A stretch of DNA of 41,115 bases. Origin: JAYKJB01 sp035284745 [NCBI: Candidatus Sericytochromatia bacterium]. Its GTDB lineage: Bacteria > Cyanobacteriota > Sericytochromatia > S15B-MN24. Every line of letters starts with the position of its first letter. The first letter of the stretch is position 1. The translations under genes were made by a program, and so were the position numbers. This document shows, piece by piece, positions 22,009-32,338 of the stretch. The notes under the pieces were generated by a model. The model saw only the letters and a program-made list of their open reading frames with translations, made no database searches and was not told where the DNA came from. Location: contig JAYKIL010000022.1 of NCBI GenBank assembly GCA_035284745.1, positions 1-41,115 of the forward strand. The letters run 5' to 3'.

Positions 22009-23547
22009 TCAGGGGATGGAGCGGACTTCTTCCCCTGCTGCCGCACGCGGAGTGGAGGCACCCAGCAGAGCAGGGATCCGCTCGATGACATCCGATGCCA
22101 ACAAGCTTACCATGCCCGAGTCTCTCGCGAGATCGGCTGCTCGCCCGTGCAGCCACGCGGCCGTTCCAGCGGCTTCAAAGGGCTCGAGCCCGCGCCCGAG
22201 CAGTCCCCCAATGAGGCCTGCCAATACATCGCCGCTGCCGGCTGTCGCAAGCAGCGGCGAGCCGGTTGCATTGATGGCATAGGTGCCATCGGGCCGGGCA
22301 ATGATCGTGCGCGCTCCTTTCAGAACCACGATGGCTCTTTGTCGGCGCGCAACGTCAAGCGCCAGTTGAAGGCGATTGCGCTGTACTTCATCGGCGCGTG
22401 CATTGGCCATACGCCCCAATTCGCCCGCGTGTGGTGTCAAAATGACCGGGGCTTCGCGGTGAGGCAGCACCCCATCACCCCGCGGCAGGGCATCTGCATC
22501 CAGTACGACGGGGCCGTCATACGCCCGCAACAGCGCCTGCACAAGTTCTGTTATGCGCGGCGATTGTCCCATGCCGGGGCCCATCACCACCGCTTTGCAT
22601 CGCTTGAGCTGAGGTTCGAGCACCGCGACTGCTTCAGGCCCCACGCTGCCATCCAGTTCGGGCAACGGGAGAACGATCGATTCTGGCAGCCCCATCGCCA
22701 CCGCATCACGCTGTTCCGCTCCTACGCCCAGATAGACCAAGCCAATGCCAGCCCGTGCTGCCGCCCTCGCAGTGAGAACGGCCGCCCCCGTCATCGTGGG
22801 AGATCCTGCCAGAACCAGCACGGTTCCCAGGGTCCCTTTGTGGGCAGCGGGTTCTGGTACCGGCAGTGGATGGGGCTGATTCAGTCGGCCTGCTATCTGT
22901 TCGGACAGGGCGGGGGGAAAGCCAATGTCCGCCAGCCACAAGTGTCCGATTCTTAGCAGCGCCGGGTCGGTGAGCAGTCCGTTTTTTAAGAGGCCCAGTG
23001 TGATGGTGTGGTGCGCTCGGACACAAGCGCCCATATTTTCGCCGCTGTCTGCGTTCATCCCGCTCGGGACGTCAATGGACACGATGGCACGCCAAGGACC
23101 CCGGTTGATCCAGTCGATGGCCAGGGTTGTGTTGCTTTTCAAGGCCCTGTTCAAACCAACCCCGAAAATCGCATCGACCAGCACCCAGTCCGCGCCGAAA
23201 GTCTCAGAGCCCGAAAAATTACGGCTTTGAATACCTCGACGCGCCAGCCACGCCATTTGACGGGTGGCCAACTCTCCTAACGAGCCCCCGACTGTCACGA
23301 CCCGAACCGTATGTCCGCGATCGACCAGAATGCGCGCCACTGCGAGACCATCCGCTCCATTGTTACCTGTTCCCGCCATGACGACCACCGGAGCCCCTGG
23401 GTAATGGCGCTCTATGAATCGGACCACCGCAACAGCCGCGCGCTCCATCAAAGCGAGGGCGGGAAAGCCCCACTCATCGATCAGTTTGCGCTCCAACGTT
23501 TGAACTTGTTCGACCGACCCGATGGCGGGGGCGAGGTCCGGGGGCAT
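22009..23547 (-). CDS. nnr: Bifunctional NAD(P)HX epimerase / NAD(P)HX dehydratase
   Basis: 512-residue metabolite-repair enzyme. AAAGGA lies 6 bp before the ATG. The N-terminal half (about 1-215, YjeF_N) is the epimerase, with AGTGNNGADGLAVARIL and SIDVPSGMNADSGE. The C-terminal half (about 230-500, carbohydrate-kinase fold) is the ADP- or ATP-dependent dehydratase, with VLAGSPTMTGAAVLTARAAA, GPGMGQSP, LDADALPRG, TPHAGELGRM and the nucleotide motif TAGSGDVLAGLIGGLLG. Together they restore hydrated NADH and NADPH. Fusion of the two domains is the common bacterial form. It is the second gene of the minus-strand run and is followed by glpX after 84 bp. Confidence 0.95.
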   Translation of the reverse strand: MPPDLAPAIGSVEQVQTLERKLIDEWGFPALALMERAAVAVVRFIERHYPGAPVVVMAGTGNNGADGLAVARILVDRGHTVRVVTVGGSLGELATRQMAWLARRGIQSRNFSGSETFGADWVLVDAIFGVGLNRALKSNTTLAIDWINRGPWRAIVSIDVPSGMNADSGENMGACVRAHHTITLGLLKNGLLTDPALLRIGHLWLADIGFPPALSEQIAGRLNQPHPLPVPEPAAHKGTLGTVLVLAGSPTMTGAAVLTARAAARAGIGLVYLGVGAEQRDAVAMGLPESIVLPLPELDGSVGPEAVAVLEPQLKRCKAVVMGPGMGQSPRITELVQALLRAYDGPVVLDADALPRGDGVLPHREAPVILTPHAGELGRMANARADEVQRNRLQLALDVARRQRAIVVLKGARTIIARPDGTYAINATGSPLLATAGSGDVLAGLIGGLLGRGLEPFEAAGTAAWLHGRAADLARDSGMVSLLASDVIERIPALLGASTPRAAAGEEVRSIP

Positions 23548-23636
23548 AAGGGGTCCTTTGAAGATACCGTGCTCCCCAGATATAACACGGTTTTATTTGG
23601 TCAGCCGTGCGCCCCGCCACGCCAAGGTTTGAATCC

Positions 23637-25472
23637 CTAACGACGCCGGCGGTGCCAGGCACGCCAGCCCAGGACTCCGACCCCAAACAAGCCAAGCGCC
23701 AACCCCTCGTTGCCCTCATTTTGCGACGAGCGATTGGGGTTTGAGCAACCGCTGCAGCCGAACCCTGGGGTAGACGTGTTCCCAGAACCGGTTCGCGACC
23801 CAGCGGTGCTGCGTCCCACCGTCACTGACTGGCCCGCGCTGTTCGTACTGACGGCGTTGGAGTTTTTTGTAACGCCTGCAAGCGTGGTGCGAACCTGTTC
23901 TTTTCGGTCGGTGATGACGTTGGCTGCACCGCTGGTCGTGTATTGTTCGATTCGGAGGGCGGCAGGCATCGCCAACACGGGGTCATCGGACCCCCCTGTC
24001 GGTGGAGCGGCGCGGCCTGTCGGGCGGCGCGCGACGAATTTCAGGCCGTTTTCAAGGGTAATTTCAACGGGGGCGTCGAAAGCGGGGACATCTGAACTGC
24101 ACAGGCGAACGCCTTTCGCAATATGCATCAGGGACACCGATCCGGCATCAGGGTTAAAAACAAAGGTGGGATCCTGTGTCATCTCCTCCGGTGACATCGT
24201 GCTGTAAAGGCGGGTGAGATAGGGGTGACTATCAAGCTTCTGGTAAATATCACGTGCGGGTTCCAGCACCGTCTCCTCAAGCTCTGCTTGCACACGTTTG
24301 CCATTGACGCTGACTTGAGCCGCCCCTAATTCTGTTTGATACCTTTCGATGTTGTAGAAAAATTCTTCGTCGCTGACGGATTCGAGGGTGGATGGTTTGG
24401 TCACGTGACGCTTCAAAAAGGCGATCGCCTTATTATCTCCGATGGGCCCCGGAAAGGGGCGGCCCGGACCGATGGAACCGGCTTGTTGCAGTTGGAACGA
24501 ATTTTCAAGGACCTTGCGTGTAAACGGCACGGGGTCGCTCAAACCTGCCAATTCGCTGATCAGGGCGCTGAGGGGTTCAGGCGAAAATGCGCTCTTATCC
24601 AAAACGGAGTTGCTTCCGGCGTAATCGGTCACAAAGGCTTGGCCGCCCGCTTCATTCATTGCTTCGGTCACGACTTGCTGGTAATTCCCCCCTTGGTTTA
24701 ACCAATCAATGCGGGCCTCGTTGATGGCAGCATGCCGAAAATTGTCGGGTACCGCTCGATGGTTGCCGAAAATCCAAACAAACACGCCCATATCCGGTGT
24801 GGCAGCGACACCGGTGAGGCGAATGGGGACCCCGGGTTTGGTTGCTTCATAGGTGAAAGTGATGGGCTGCATATCGCCCGCATCTCGATCTTTGCGCAGT
24901 TTCAGAGCAATGAAGTAGTATTTGCCGGCCACATAGGGGTCCAATAGCGGATCAACCTGCTGCGGGACAATATACTCATTGTCACGCAGCCATTGCTTGA
25001 GGGCCTCAGCATCGTTAGCCTGCAAGATCGCTGTGTCGAAAGGTCCCACGGGTTTTTCTTCGGCCACCACCCCGCTCTTTGCCATGCTCTCCGGGGCGTT
25101 GGCCCGAACAGGAGCTGACAACATCACCGTTTCGTCACACGTGCCTTTGGTGCTCTCAATATCTAACTGAAAGACGGGGCGGGTGGTGTTGCGTAAGCCC
25201 TGAAACAGTCGCTCGGTGCCCACTTTCAGCGTGGGTTGGGTCGGGGTCGGAACAATCCAGCTAAAGTCTTTTGCGGCGCCTTGATACTGGATTTGGACGT
25301 GGGCGGTGACCGTCTTGCCGTCGGCGAAAAACACGATACGCTCGCCCGCCTGCTCTACGGGTATGTTCTGGCAAAATAAACCCCCGCACGCGAGAGCGGG
25401 CGGGGGGGTGATGGCGAAAGAACCAGCGAGTAGCAAGAAAAGCGAGAGCAGGGGACCACGGAATTTCAACAC
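23637..25472 (-). CDS. Secreted DUF2330 protein with C-terminal sorting-like tail
   Basis: About 611 residues. GGAG favours the second of two in-frame GTGs (25472; the other is 25478). A signal peptide (LLSLFLLLAGSFAITPPPALA) is followed directly by CGGLFCQNIPVEQAGERIVF, the hallmark start of DUF2330 proteins, then FSWIVPTPTQPTL. The central region is an extracytoplasmic domain of unknown role. After a Ser/Thr/Gly-rich linker the protein ends with a tripartite tail: Cys-containing GFGCSGCSN, a hydrophobic stretch (LALGLFGVGVLGW) and basic HRRRR. That resembles MYXO-CTERM-type sorting signals, in which a Cys motif is processed and a lipid anchor added. DUF2330 proteins occur widely in myxobacteria; function is not established. 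Confidence 0.85.
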   Translation of the reverse strand: MLKFRGPLLSLFLLLAGSFAITPPPALACGGLFCQNIPVEQAGERIVFFADGKTVTAHVQIQYQGAAKDFSWIVPTPTQPTLKVGTERLFQGLRNTTRPVFQLDIESTKGTCDETVMLSAPVRANAPESMAKSGVVAEEKPVGPFDTAILQANDAEALKQWLRDNEYIVPQQVDPLLDPYVAGKYYFIALKLRKDRDAGDMQPITFTYEATKPGVPIRLTGVAATPDMGVFVWIFGNHRAVPDNFRHAAINEARIDWLNQGGNYQQVVTEAMNEAGGQAFVTDYAGSNSVLDKSAFSPEPLSALISELAGLSDPVPFTRKVLENSFQLQQAGSIGPGRPFPGPIGDNKAIAFLKRHVTKPSTLESVSDEEFFYNIERYQTELGAAQVSVNGKRVQAELEETVLEPARDIYQKLDSHPYLTRLYSTMSPEEMTQDPTFVFNPDAGSVSLMHIAKGVRLCSSDVPAFDAPVEITLENGLKFVARRPTGRAAPPTGGSDDPVLAMPAALRIEQYTTSGAANVITDRKEQVRTTLAGVTKNSNAVSTNSAGQSVTVGRSTAGSRTGSGNTSTPGFGCSGCSNPNRSSQNEGNEGLALGLFGVGVLGWRAWHRRRR

Positions 25473-25555
25473 AACCACGCGCTCCTTTACGAAAGATGCC
25501 AGCCCGCTTTATGTACCGCCATGTGACACGGATGAAACGCCCGAGGAAAGAATGT

Positions 25556-28697
<3,142 letters not shown>

Positions 28698-28726
28698 TTA
28701 ACAATGGCTGCTACAGTGTACCCGAT

Positions 28727-29020
28727 TCAACGGGCGAGCGGAGGGTCATCCTCCTCGGCACGCGGAATCCTCTCTTCTCGCTCGATCCGATATAATTCGG
28801 GTGCCATTTTTGTACTGACCTGTCCGACAGGGATCGCTTCAACCCGCAAAGAAACCTGCTTGTAGCCCAAGCGCAATTCGAGTTGATCCCCTGGTTTTAC
28901 TTCTGCACTGGCCCTTGCGACCCGACCATTCAAGGTCACCCGCCCCTGATCACACATTTCGTTGGCGACGGTGCGTCGTTTGACGACCCGCGAAAGTTTT
29001 AACCATTTATCTAAACGCAT
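28727..29020 (-). CDS. rqcP: S4-domain RNA-binding protein (RqcP/Hsp15-like)
   Basis: 97-residue protein. The ATG at 29020 has AGGGAG 5 bp upstream. It is essentially one S4 domain: MRLDKWLKLSRVVKRRTVAN, then DQGRVTLNGRVARASAEVKP and GDQLELRLGYKQ. Small proteins of this type bind the 50S subunit carrying peptidyl-tRNA (Hsp15) or help Ala-tailing in ribosome quality control (RqcP). The tail after residue 60 is acidic and less conserved. No RqcH gene is in the window, so the RqcP name is by family resemblance only. It is divergent from the cysteine desulfurase gene and 68 bp upstream of eno on the same strand. Confidence 0.9.
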   Translation of the reverse strand: MRLDKWLKLSRVVKRRTVANEMCDQGRVTLNGRVARASAEVKPGDQLELRLGYKQVSLRVEAIPVGQVSTKMAPELYRIEREERIPRAEEDDPPLAR

Positions 29021-29102
29021 TGAAACTCCCTGGTTGCAAATTTCGCCTATCACTGGCGACCTGCCTGGCGATTGCGTCGACGAAAGTCGCTATTACGATT
29101 CT

Positions 29103-30251
29103 ATGATTTACCTCGATCACGCCGCCAGTTCACCGTTGCGTCCCGTAGCCCGCCTTGCCTTACTGGAATCGTTGGAGGGTATGGCCAATGCCGCCGGTCG
29201 CCACGCTTTAGGGCGACTTGCCTCCCGCCGGGTGGAGATTGCACGGCAAGCGGTTGCGGAACTTGCCGCGTGCGAGGCGTCGGAAGTTGTTTTCACCGCG
29301 GGTGGTACCGAAGCCAACAATTTGGCTATTTGGGGCACCGCAAGTGCCATTGAGGCGCGGGGTGGGGCGCGAAGGGCGGTTCTGAGCGCGTTGGAGCACG
29401 CCTGTGTCCGAAAGCCATTCGAGCGACTGGCCCGTCAGGGGTGGGAAATCGAAACCTTGGCCGTCGACTCAATGGGGCGTTTTGACGGCAACGAGCTGCG
29501 TCGCTTGCTCAAAGGAAAACCTTCTTTGGTCTCCCTGATGGCGGTCAACAACGAGATGGGGGTGGTCCAGAACTTGGAAACTTGGGGGCCAGAGGTGCGT
29601 GCAAGCGGTGCTGCTCTGCACGTGGACGCCGTTCAAGCCCTGGGGTATTTGGCACCTGAGAACTGGGCGGCTTCCCTGCTCACGTTGTCCGCTCACAAGT
29701 TGGGGGGTCCTCAGGGTGTGGGGGCACTCATTTTGCGCCGGGATACCCCGTGGGAACCTGTGCTATTGGGAGGGCCTCACGAACAAGGACGGCGGCCCGG
29801 GACGCTGGCGGTTCCTGCTATTGCAAGTTTCGGTGCGGCGGCCCGGGAAGCCCTGAGCACGCGAGATGTCGAAACTGTTCGCCTCAAAGGCCTGAATTCG
29901 CTGATGGCAGAGGAGCTGTTGAACAGGGTGCCCAACCTGCGCTTGATTGGCGATACTGAGACCCGTGCTCCGCACATCCTGGCGGTCAGCCTGCCTGGCT
30001 CCAGCGCGTCCTTTTTACTCGAGGAATTAGATATGTTGGGGATTGCGGCCTCCTCTGGGGCGGCCTGCAGCAGCCTCAAGCAAGACCCCTCCCCCGTGCT
30101 GGAATCGATGGGTCTCACCGCCGCCGAAATAGAGGGAAGTATTCGTTTCAGCCTGGGGTGGTCAACGACCGAGTCTGAAATACGTGAGGCCTTGCATCGC
30201 ATGATTCCAGTGATGGTCCGAGCGAGCAATTTTACCCCCCGGATCACCTGA
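29103..30251 (+). CDS. Cysteine desulfurase, NifS/IscS class V aminotransferase
   Basis: 382-residue PLP enzyme that takes sulfur from cysteine for Fe-S clusters or tRNA thiolation. The ATG at 29103 starts MIYLDHAASSPLRP; the upstream frame overlaps rqcP and lacks family sequence. Motifs: TAGGTEANNLAIWG, the PLP Lys in LLTLSAHKLGGPQGVGALI, GTLAVPAIASFGAAA and the catalytic Cys in IAASSGAACSS. The loop with CSS is the IscS/NifS class, and CSSLKQDPSPVL fits. No iscU, thiI or mnmA neighbour is present, so the acceptor cannot be told. There is little ribosome-binding sequence before the ATG. Its end overlaps the next gene tail-to-tail by 8 bp. Confidence 0.95.
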   Translation: MIYLDHAASSPLRPVARLALLESLEGMANAAGRHALGRLASRRVEIARQAVAELAACEASEVVFTAGGTEANNLAIWGTASAIEARGGARRAVLSALEHACVRKPFERLARQGWEIETLAVDSMGRFDGNELRRLLKGKPSLVSLMAVNNEMGVVQNLETWGPEVRASGAALHVDAVQALGYLAPENWAASLLTLSAHKLGGPQGVGALILRRDTPWEPVLLGGPHEQGRRPGTLAVPAIASFGAAAREALSTRDVETVRLKGLNSLMAEELLNRVPNLRLIGDTETRAPHILAVSLPGSSASFLLEELDMLGIAASSGAACSSLKQDPSPVLESMGLTAAEIEGSIRFSLGWSTTESEIREALHRMIPVMVRASNFTPRIT

Positions 30252-31137
30252 AAACGGGCATACCGTGGCGGGCCGCGTCGTACTCGCTCATAATATCTTG
30301 GACAATTTCCGCACAGGGGCGAACCCTCTGAATCAGGCCCACCGTATGCCCCGCACTCCAAACGTCACGCCAGCGCTTCATTTCGCTTTGACCCGCTTGG
30401 TCCGCGGTTCGCCACTTTTCCAAGCTGTCCTTGAGGAAATTGGCGGGGTGGCCCGTGACTTCCGGGGTGTAGACGATGTCTTCGGGGCTGGCACTGCAAA
30501 TGGCGTCTTTGAACTCGGGGGGCACCGGTGCCTCCGTACTGGCAATAAATCGTGTGCCAAAATATCCGGCATCAGCCCCCAAAGCCATGGCCGCGGCCAA
30601 GGTTCCACCATCTGCCAATCCACCGGCCGCCACGACGGGAAGGCCCACTTCTCGCCGCAACCACGGAATGAGAACAAAAGGCGTCGTGGTTCCCGCGTGC
30701 CCGCCTGCCCCCGCCGCCACCGCAACCAGGGCATCAGCCCCTGCTGCCTTCGCTTTCGCCGCGTGACGAACATTCACGACATCACAAAACACCCGACTGC
30801 CGTGCGCGTGTGCTGCCGCGATGACAGACGTTGGGTCTCCTAAACTGGTAATAATGAGAGGAACACGCTCTTCCAAGCAGACTGTGAGGTCCTCTTTCAG
30901 TCGAGGATTATTGAGCAGGATGAGGTTGATGCCAAACGGAGCGTTGGTCCGTTGTTTAATTTCTCGCACCGCTTCCCGGAAAGCCTCTGTCGTTCGAAAG
31001 TTGAGGGCTGGAGCGGTACCAATTCCCCCTGCCTCGCCAACAGCGACGATCATCTCAACATTCGACACCAGGAACATCGGCGCTGCGATAACAGGGAATC
31101 GAACCCCGAACATCTGCGTGATCGCAGTTTCAGTCAT
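30244..31137 (-). CDS. Nitronate monooxygenase-like flavoprotein
   Basis: 297-residue FMN-dependent TIM-barrel protein of the 2-nitropropane dioxygenase family. GAAAGAAG precedes the ATG. Motifs: FPVIAAPMFLVSN near the start, GGIGTAPALNF, PFGINLILLN, the active-site His region AGAGGHAGTTTPFVLIPW, AAGGLADGGTLAAAMALGAD and GYFGTRFIAS for the phosphate of FMN. Members oxidise nitronates or act as enoyl reductase-like proteins; the substrate here is unknown. It is followed upstream on the same strand by two YtxH-like genes, with only 33 bp before the first. Confidence 0.92.
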   Translation of the reverse strand: MTETAITQMFGVRFPVIAAPMFLVSNVEMIVAVGEAGGIGTAPALNFRTTEAFREAVREIKQRTNAPFGINLILLNNPRLKEDLTVCLEERVPLIITSLGDPTSVIAAAHAHGSRVFCDVVNVRHAAKAKAAGADALVAVAAGAGGHAGTTTPFVLIPWLRREVGLPVVAAGGLADGGTLAAAMALGADAGYFGTRFIASTEAPVPPEFKDAICSASPEDIVYTPEVTGHPANFLKDSLEKWRTADQAGQSEMKRWRDVWSAGHTVGLIQRVRPCAEIVQDIMSEYDAARHGMPVFR

Positions 31138-31170
31138 CGTACTTCTTTCTAAAATACTGTGGCGTGGAGG

Positions 31171-31551
31171 CTAGTTCTTGAAAGTTTCTTCCGGTGCCTC
31201 GGAGGCCGCATTGCTTTCCGCTGCCAGGGTCTCGCAGGTCGCATCAGACGAAGCGCTGTCTTGATTCTTGCCCGACACTGAAAGGATGTGCTGCAGGCGA
31301 CCTTTTAGCGGGACCAGACGCGCGGAGGCCCCTTCCTGGAGTCGGCCTCTCCAACCGCTGGTTAGATGAACAAAGGCTGGTAACTTCTTCATTGGCGCGC
31401 TCAAGGCGTTTCGAGTGTCTTGGAGGCGAGCACGCACCAGGCCCTCCACCCGGGTGCTACTCCGCGAGGAGGTCAACAGGCCTATCACCGCGCCAATCGC
31501 GGTACCCAAAAGTACTGAACCCGCCAGATACGCCGCAGGTTTTCTAGACAT
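31171..31551 (-). CDS. Small membrane protein, YtxH-like
   Basis: 126 residues. GAGGGAG lies 7 bp before the ATG. There is one N-terminal membrane segment, YLAGSVLLGTAIGAVIGLLT, followed by a Ser/Arg-rich patch and a basic helical region (VEGLVRARLQDTRNALSAPM), then an acidic tail ending EETFKN. The N-terminus has the glycine-rich helix typical of YtxH/gas-vesicle-like proteins, as has its neighbour at 31592-31927, although the LAP motif after the helix is missing. The pair are likely cotranscribed (40-bp gap). Function unknown; proteins of this kind are often stress-induced. Confidence 0.75.
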   Translation of the reverse strand: MSRKPAAYLAGSVLLGTAIGAVIGLLTSSRSSTRVEGLVRARLQDTRNALSAPMKKLPAFVHLTSGWRGRLQEGASARLVPLKGRLQHILSVSGKNQDSASSDATCETLAAESNAASEAPEETFKN

Positions 31552-31591
31552 GTTCGTTCTCCCTCACCAAATGAGACCACCGGGGAAGCGT

Positions 31592-31927
31592 TCAGGGCCT
31601 GTCTTCTTCAATGAGTTCAGCGCGTTTGTATTCTGCTGCCTTGCGCCCTGCCTCAACCGCCTCATTTAACAGCGCCATGCGCTCCTCGATAATGTTCCGG
31701 GTTTGATTCAACAGTGCTTCGGTATTCCCGCGCAGGTTCTCCAATACGTCATTGGCTCGCTCCCGAAAATCCGAGACGTTGTCCGTCCGGTCTTCGTTAT
31801 TTTCAGAGGGTTCGCGGGGCGCGAGCATCAAACCCACCAGGAATCCACCAAGCGCGCCAACGGTCAGGCCTGCAAGCAATTCCCAGCCCCCGCTTTTGCC
31901 GGACTCGCCGTGAGAATTTGAACCCAT
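31592..31927 (-). CDS. YtxH domain protein
   Basis: 111 residues. The ATG at 31927 has AAAGAGG 4 bp upstream. The membrane helix WELLAGLTVGALGGFLVGLM followed by LAPREPSE matches the YtxH family signature (glycine-zipper helix then LAP). A long amphipathic, charged helix follows (about 45-105), ending EEDRP. Members of this family are small membrane-anchored proteins, often in general stress regulons, of unknown biochemistry. A convincing minus-strand promoter lies at 32041-32069, so this gene probably leads a small operon with the second YtxH-like gene and perhaps the nitronate monooxygenase. Confidence 0.85.
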   Translation of the reverse strand: MGSNSHGESGKSGGWELLAGLTVGALGGFLVGLMLAPREPSENNEDRTDNVSDFRERANDVLENLRGNTEALLNQTRNIIEERMALLNEAVEAGRKAAEYKRAELIEEDRP

Positions 31928-32040
31928 TTCGGCCTCTTTCTTTCGCGATGGTGTCTGCCTCGCCCGCACGGGAGGGGCTCTGGGGGGGGGCGTTATAGGG
32001 CCGTGTTCGCAAACGAATAAGGAACAGGAGGCCCGGGTGA

Positions 32041-32069
32041 ATTATACCACTGGCTGACCGACCTTTGAA
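32041..32069 (-). promoter_or_regulatory. Promoter of the YtxH operon
   Basis: On the minus strand TTCAAA (32064-32069), a 17-bp spacer and a perfect TATAAT (32041-32046) point towards the gene starting at 31927. Confidence 0.7.
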
Positions 32070-32110
32070 TGACTGAAAGTTTAGAAAAAACGGACGTTTT
32101 GACGGCGCTC

Positions 32111-32139
32111 GTGACGGGGGTCACCCGCGATGCTACAAT
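32111..32139 (+). promoter_or_regulatory. Extended -10 promoter of the DEAD-box-like gene
   Basis: GTGACG (32111-32116), a 17-bp spacer and TACAAT (32134-32139) preceded by TGC, giving an extended -10. Transcription would start near 32146, about 190 nt before the TTG start codon. Confidence 0.65.
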
Positions 32140-32338
32140 GCACCCGTGTGTATTTTGACTTCACACCCAAAAAGTTTTTTTAACCCCTTAGGCAGTGAGC
32201 CTTGGGCGCGCTGGGTCTGCACGCGGGGCTTGGTCATATGAGTCTTTCACCGTCCGCTGAAACAGACTGCGGGGGATTGGCTTTGACTGCCCGTGCACGG
32301 CGCCTCCGTGCTCTGCCGCGAGGTGAAAGGATCCAACC

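Larger units (their letters stand above)
31928..32338. other. 411-bp non-coding divergent promoter region
   Basis: No gene is visible here. The left part (31928-32033) is the leader of the YtxH transcript and contains a run of nine C's or G's near 31982-31990. The middle holds the minus-strand promoter 32041-32069 and the plus-strand promoter 32111-32139. The right part (about 32146-32338) is a leader of nearly 200 nt for the DEAD-box-like gene, including an A5-G-T7 patch near 32167-32180 and a G/C-rich stretch with short inverted repeats. I found no tRNA, riboswitch or known RNA signature in it. Confidence 0.65.

Noticed and set aside
21841-22956. 371-codon open frame on the plus strand opposite nnr and glpX
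   Set aside because: It is antisense to two well-supported enzymes and has no recognisable protein features.
29084-29102. Leaderless start of the cysteine desulfurase from TTGCGT-N16-TACGAT
   Set aside because: The putative boxes are weak and the inferred start site would fall on the ATG; without start-site mapping it is not supportable.
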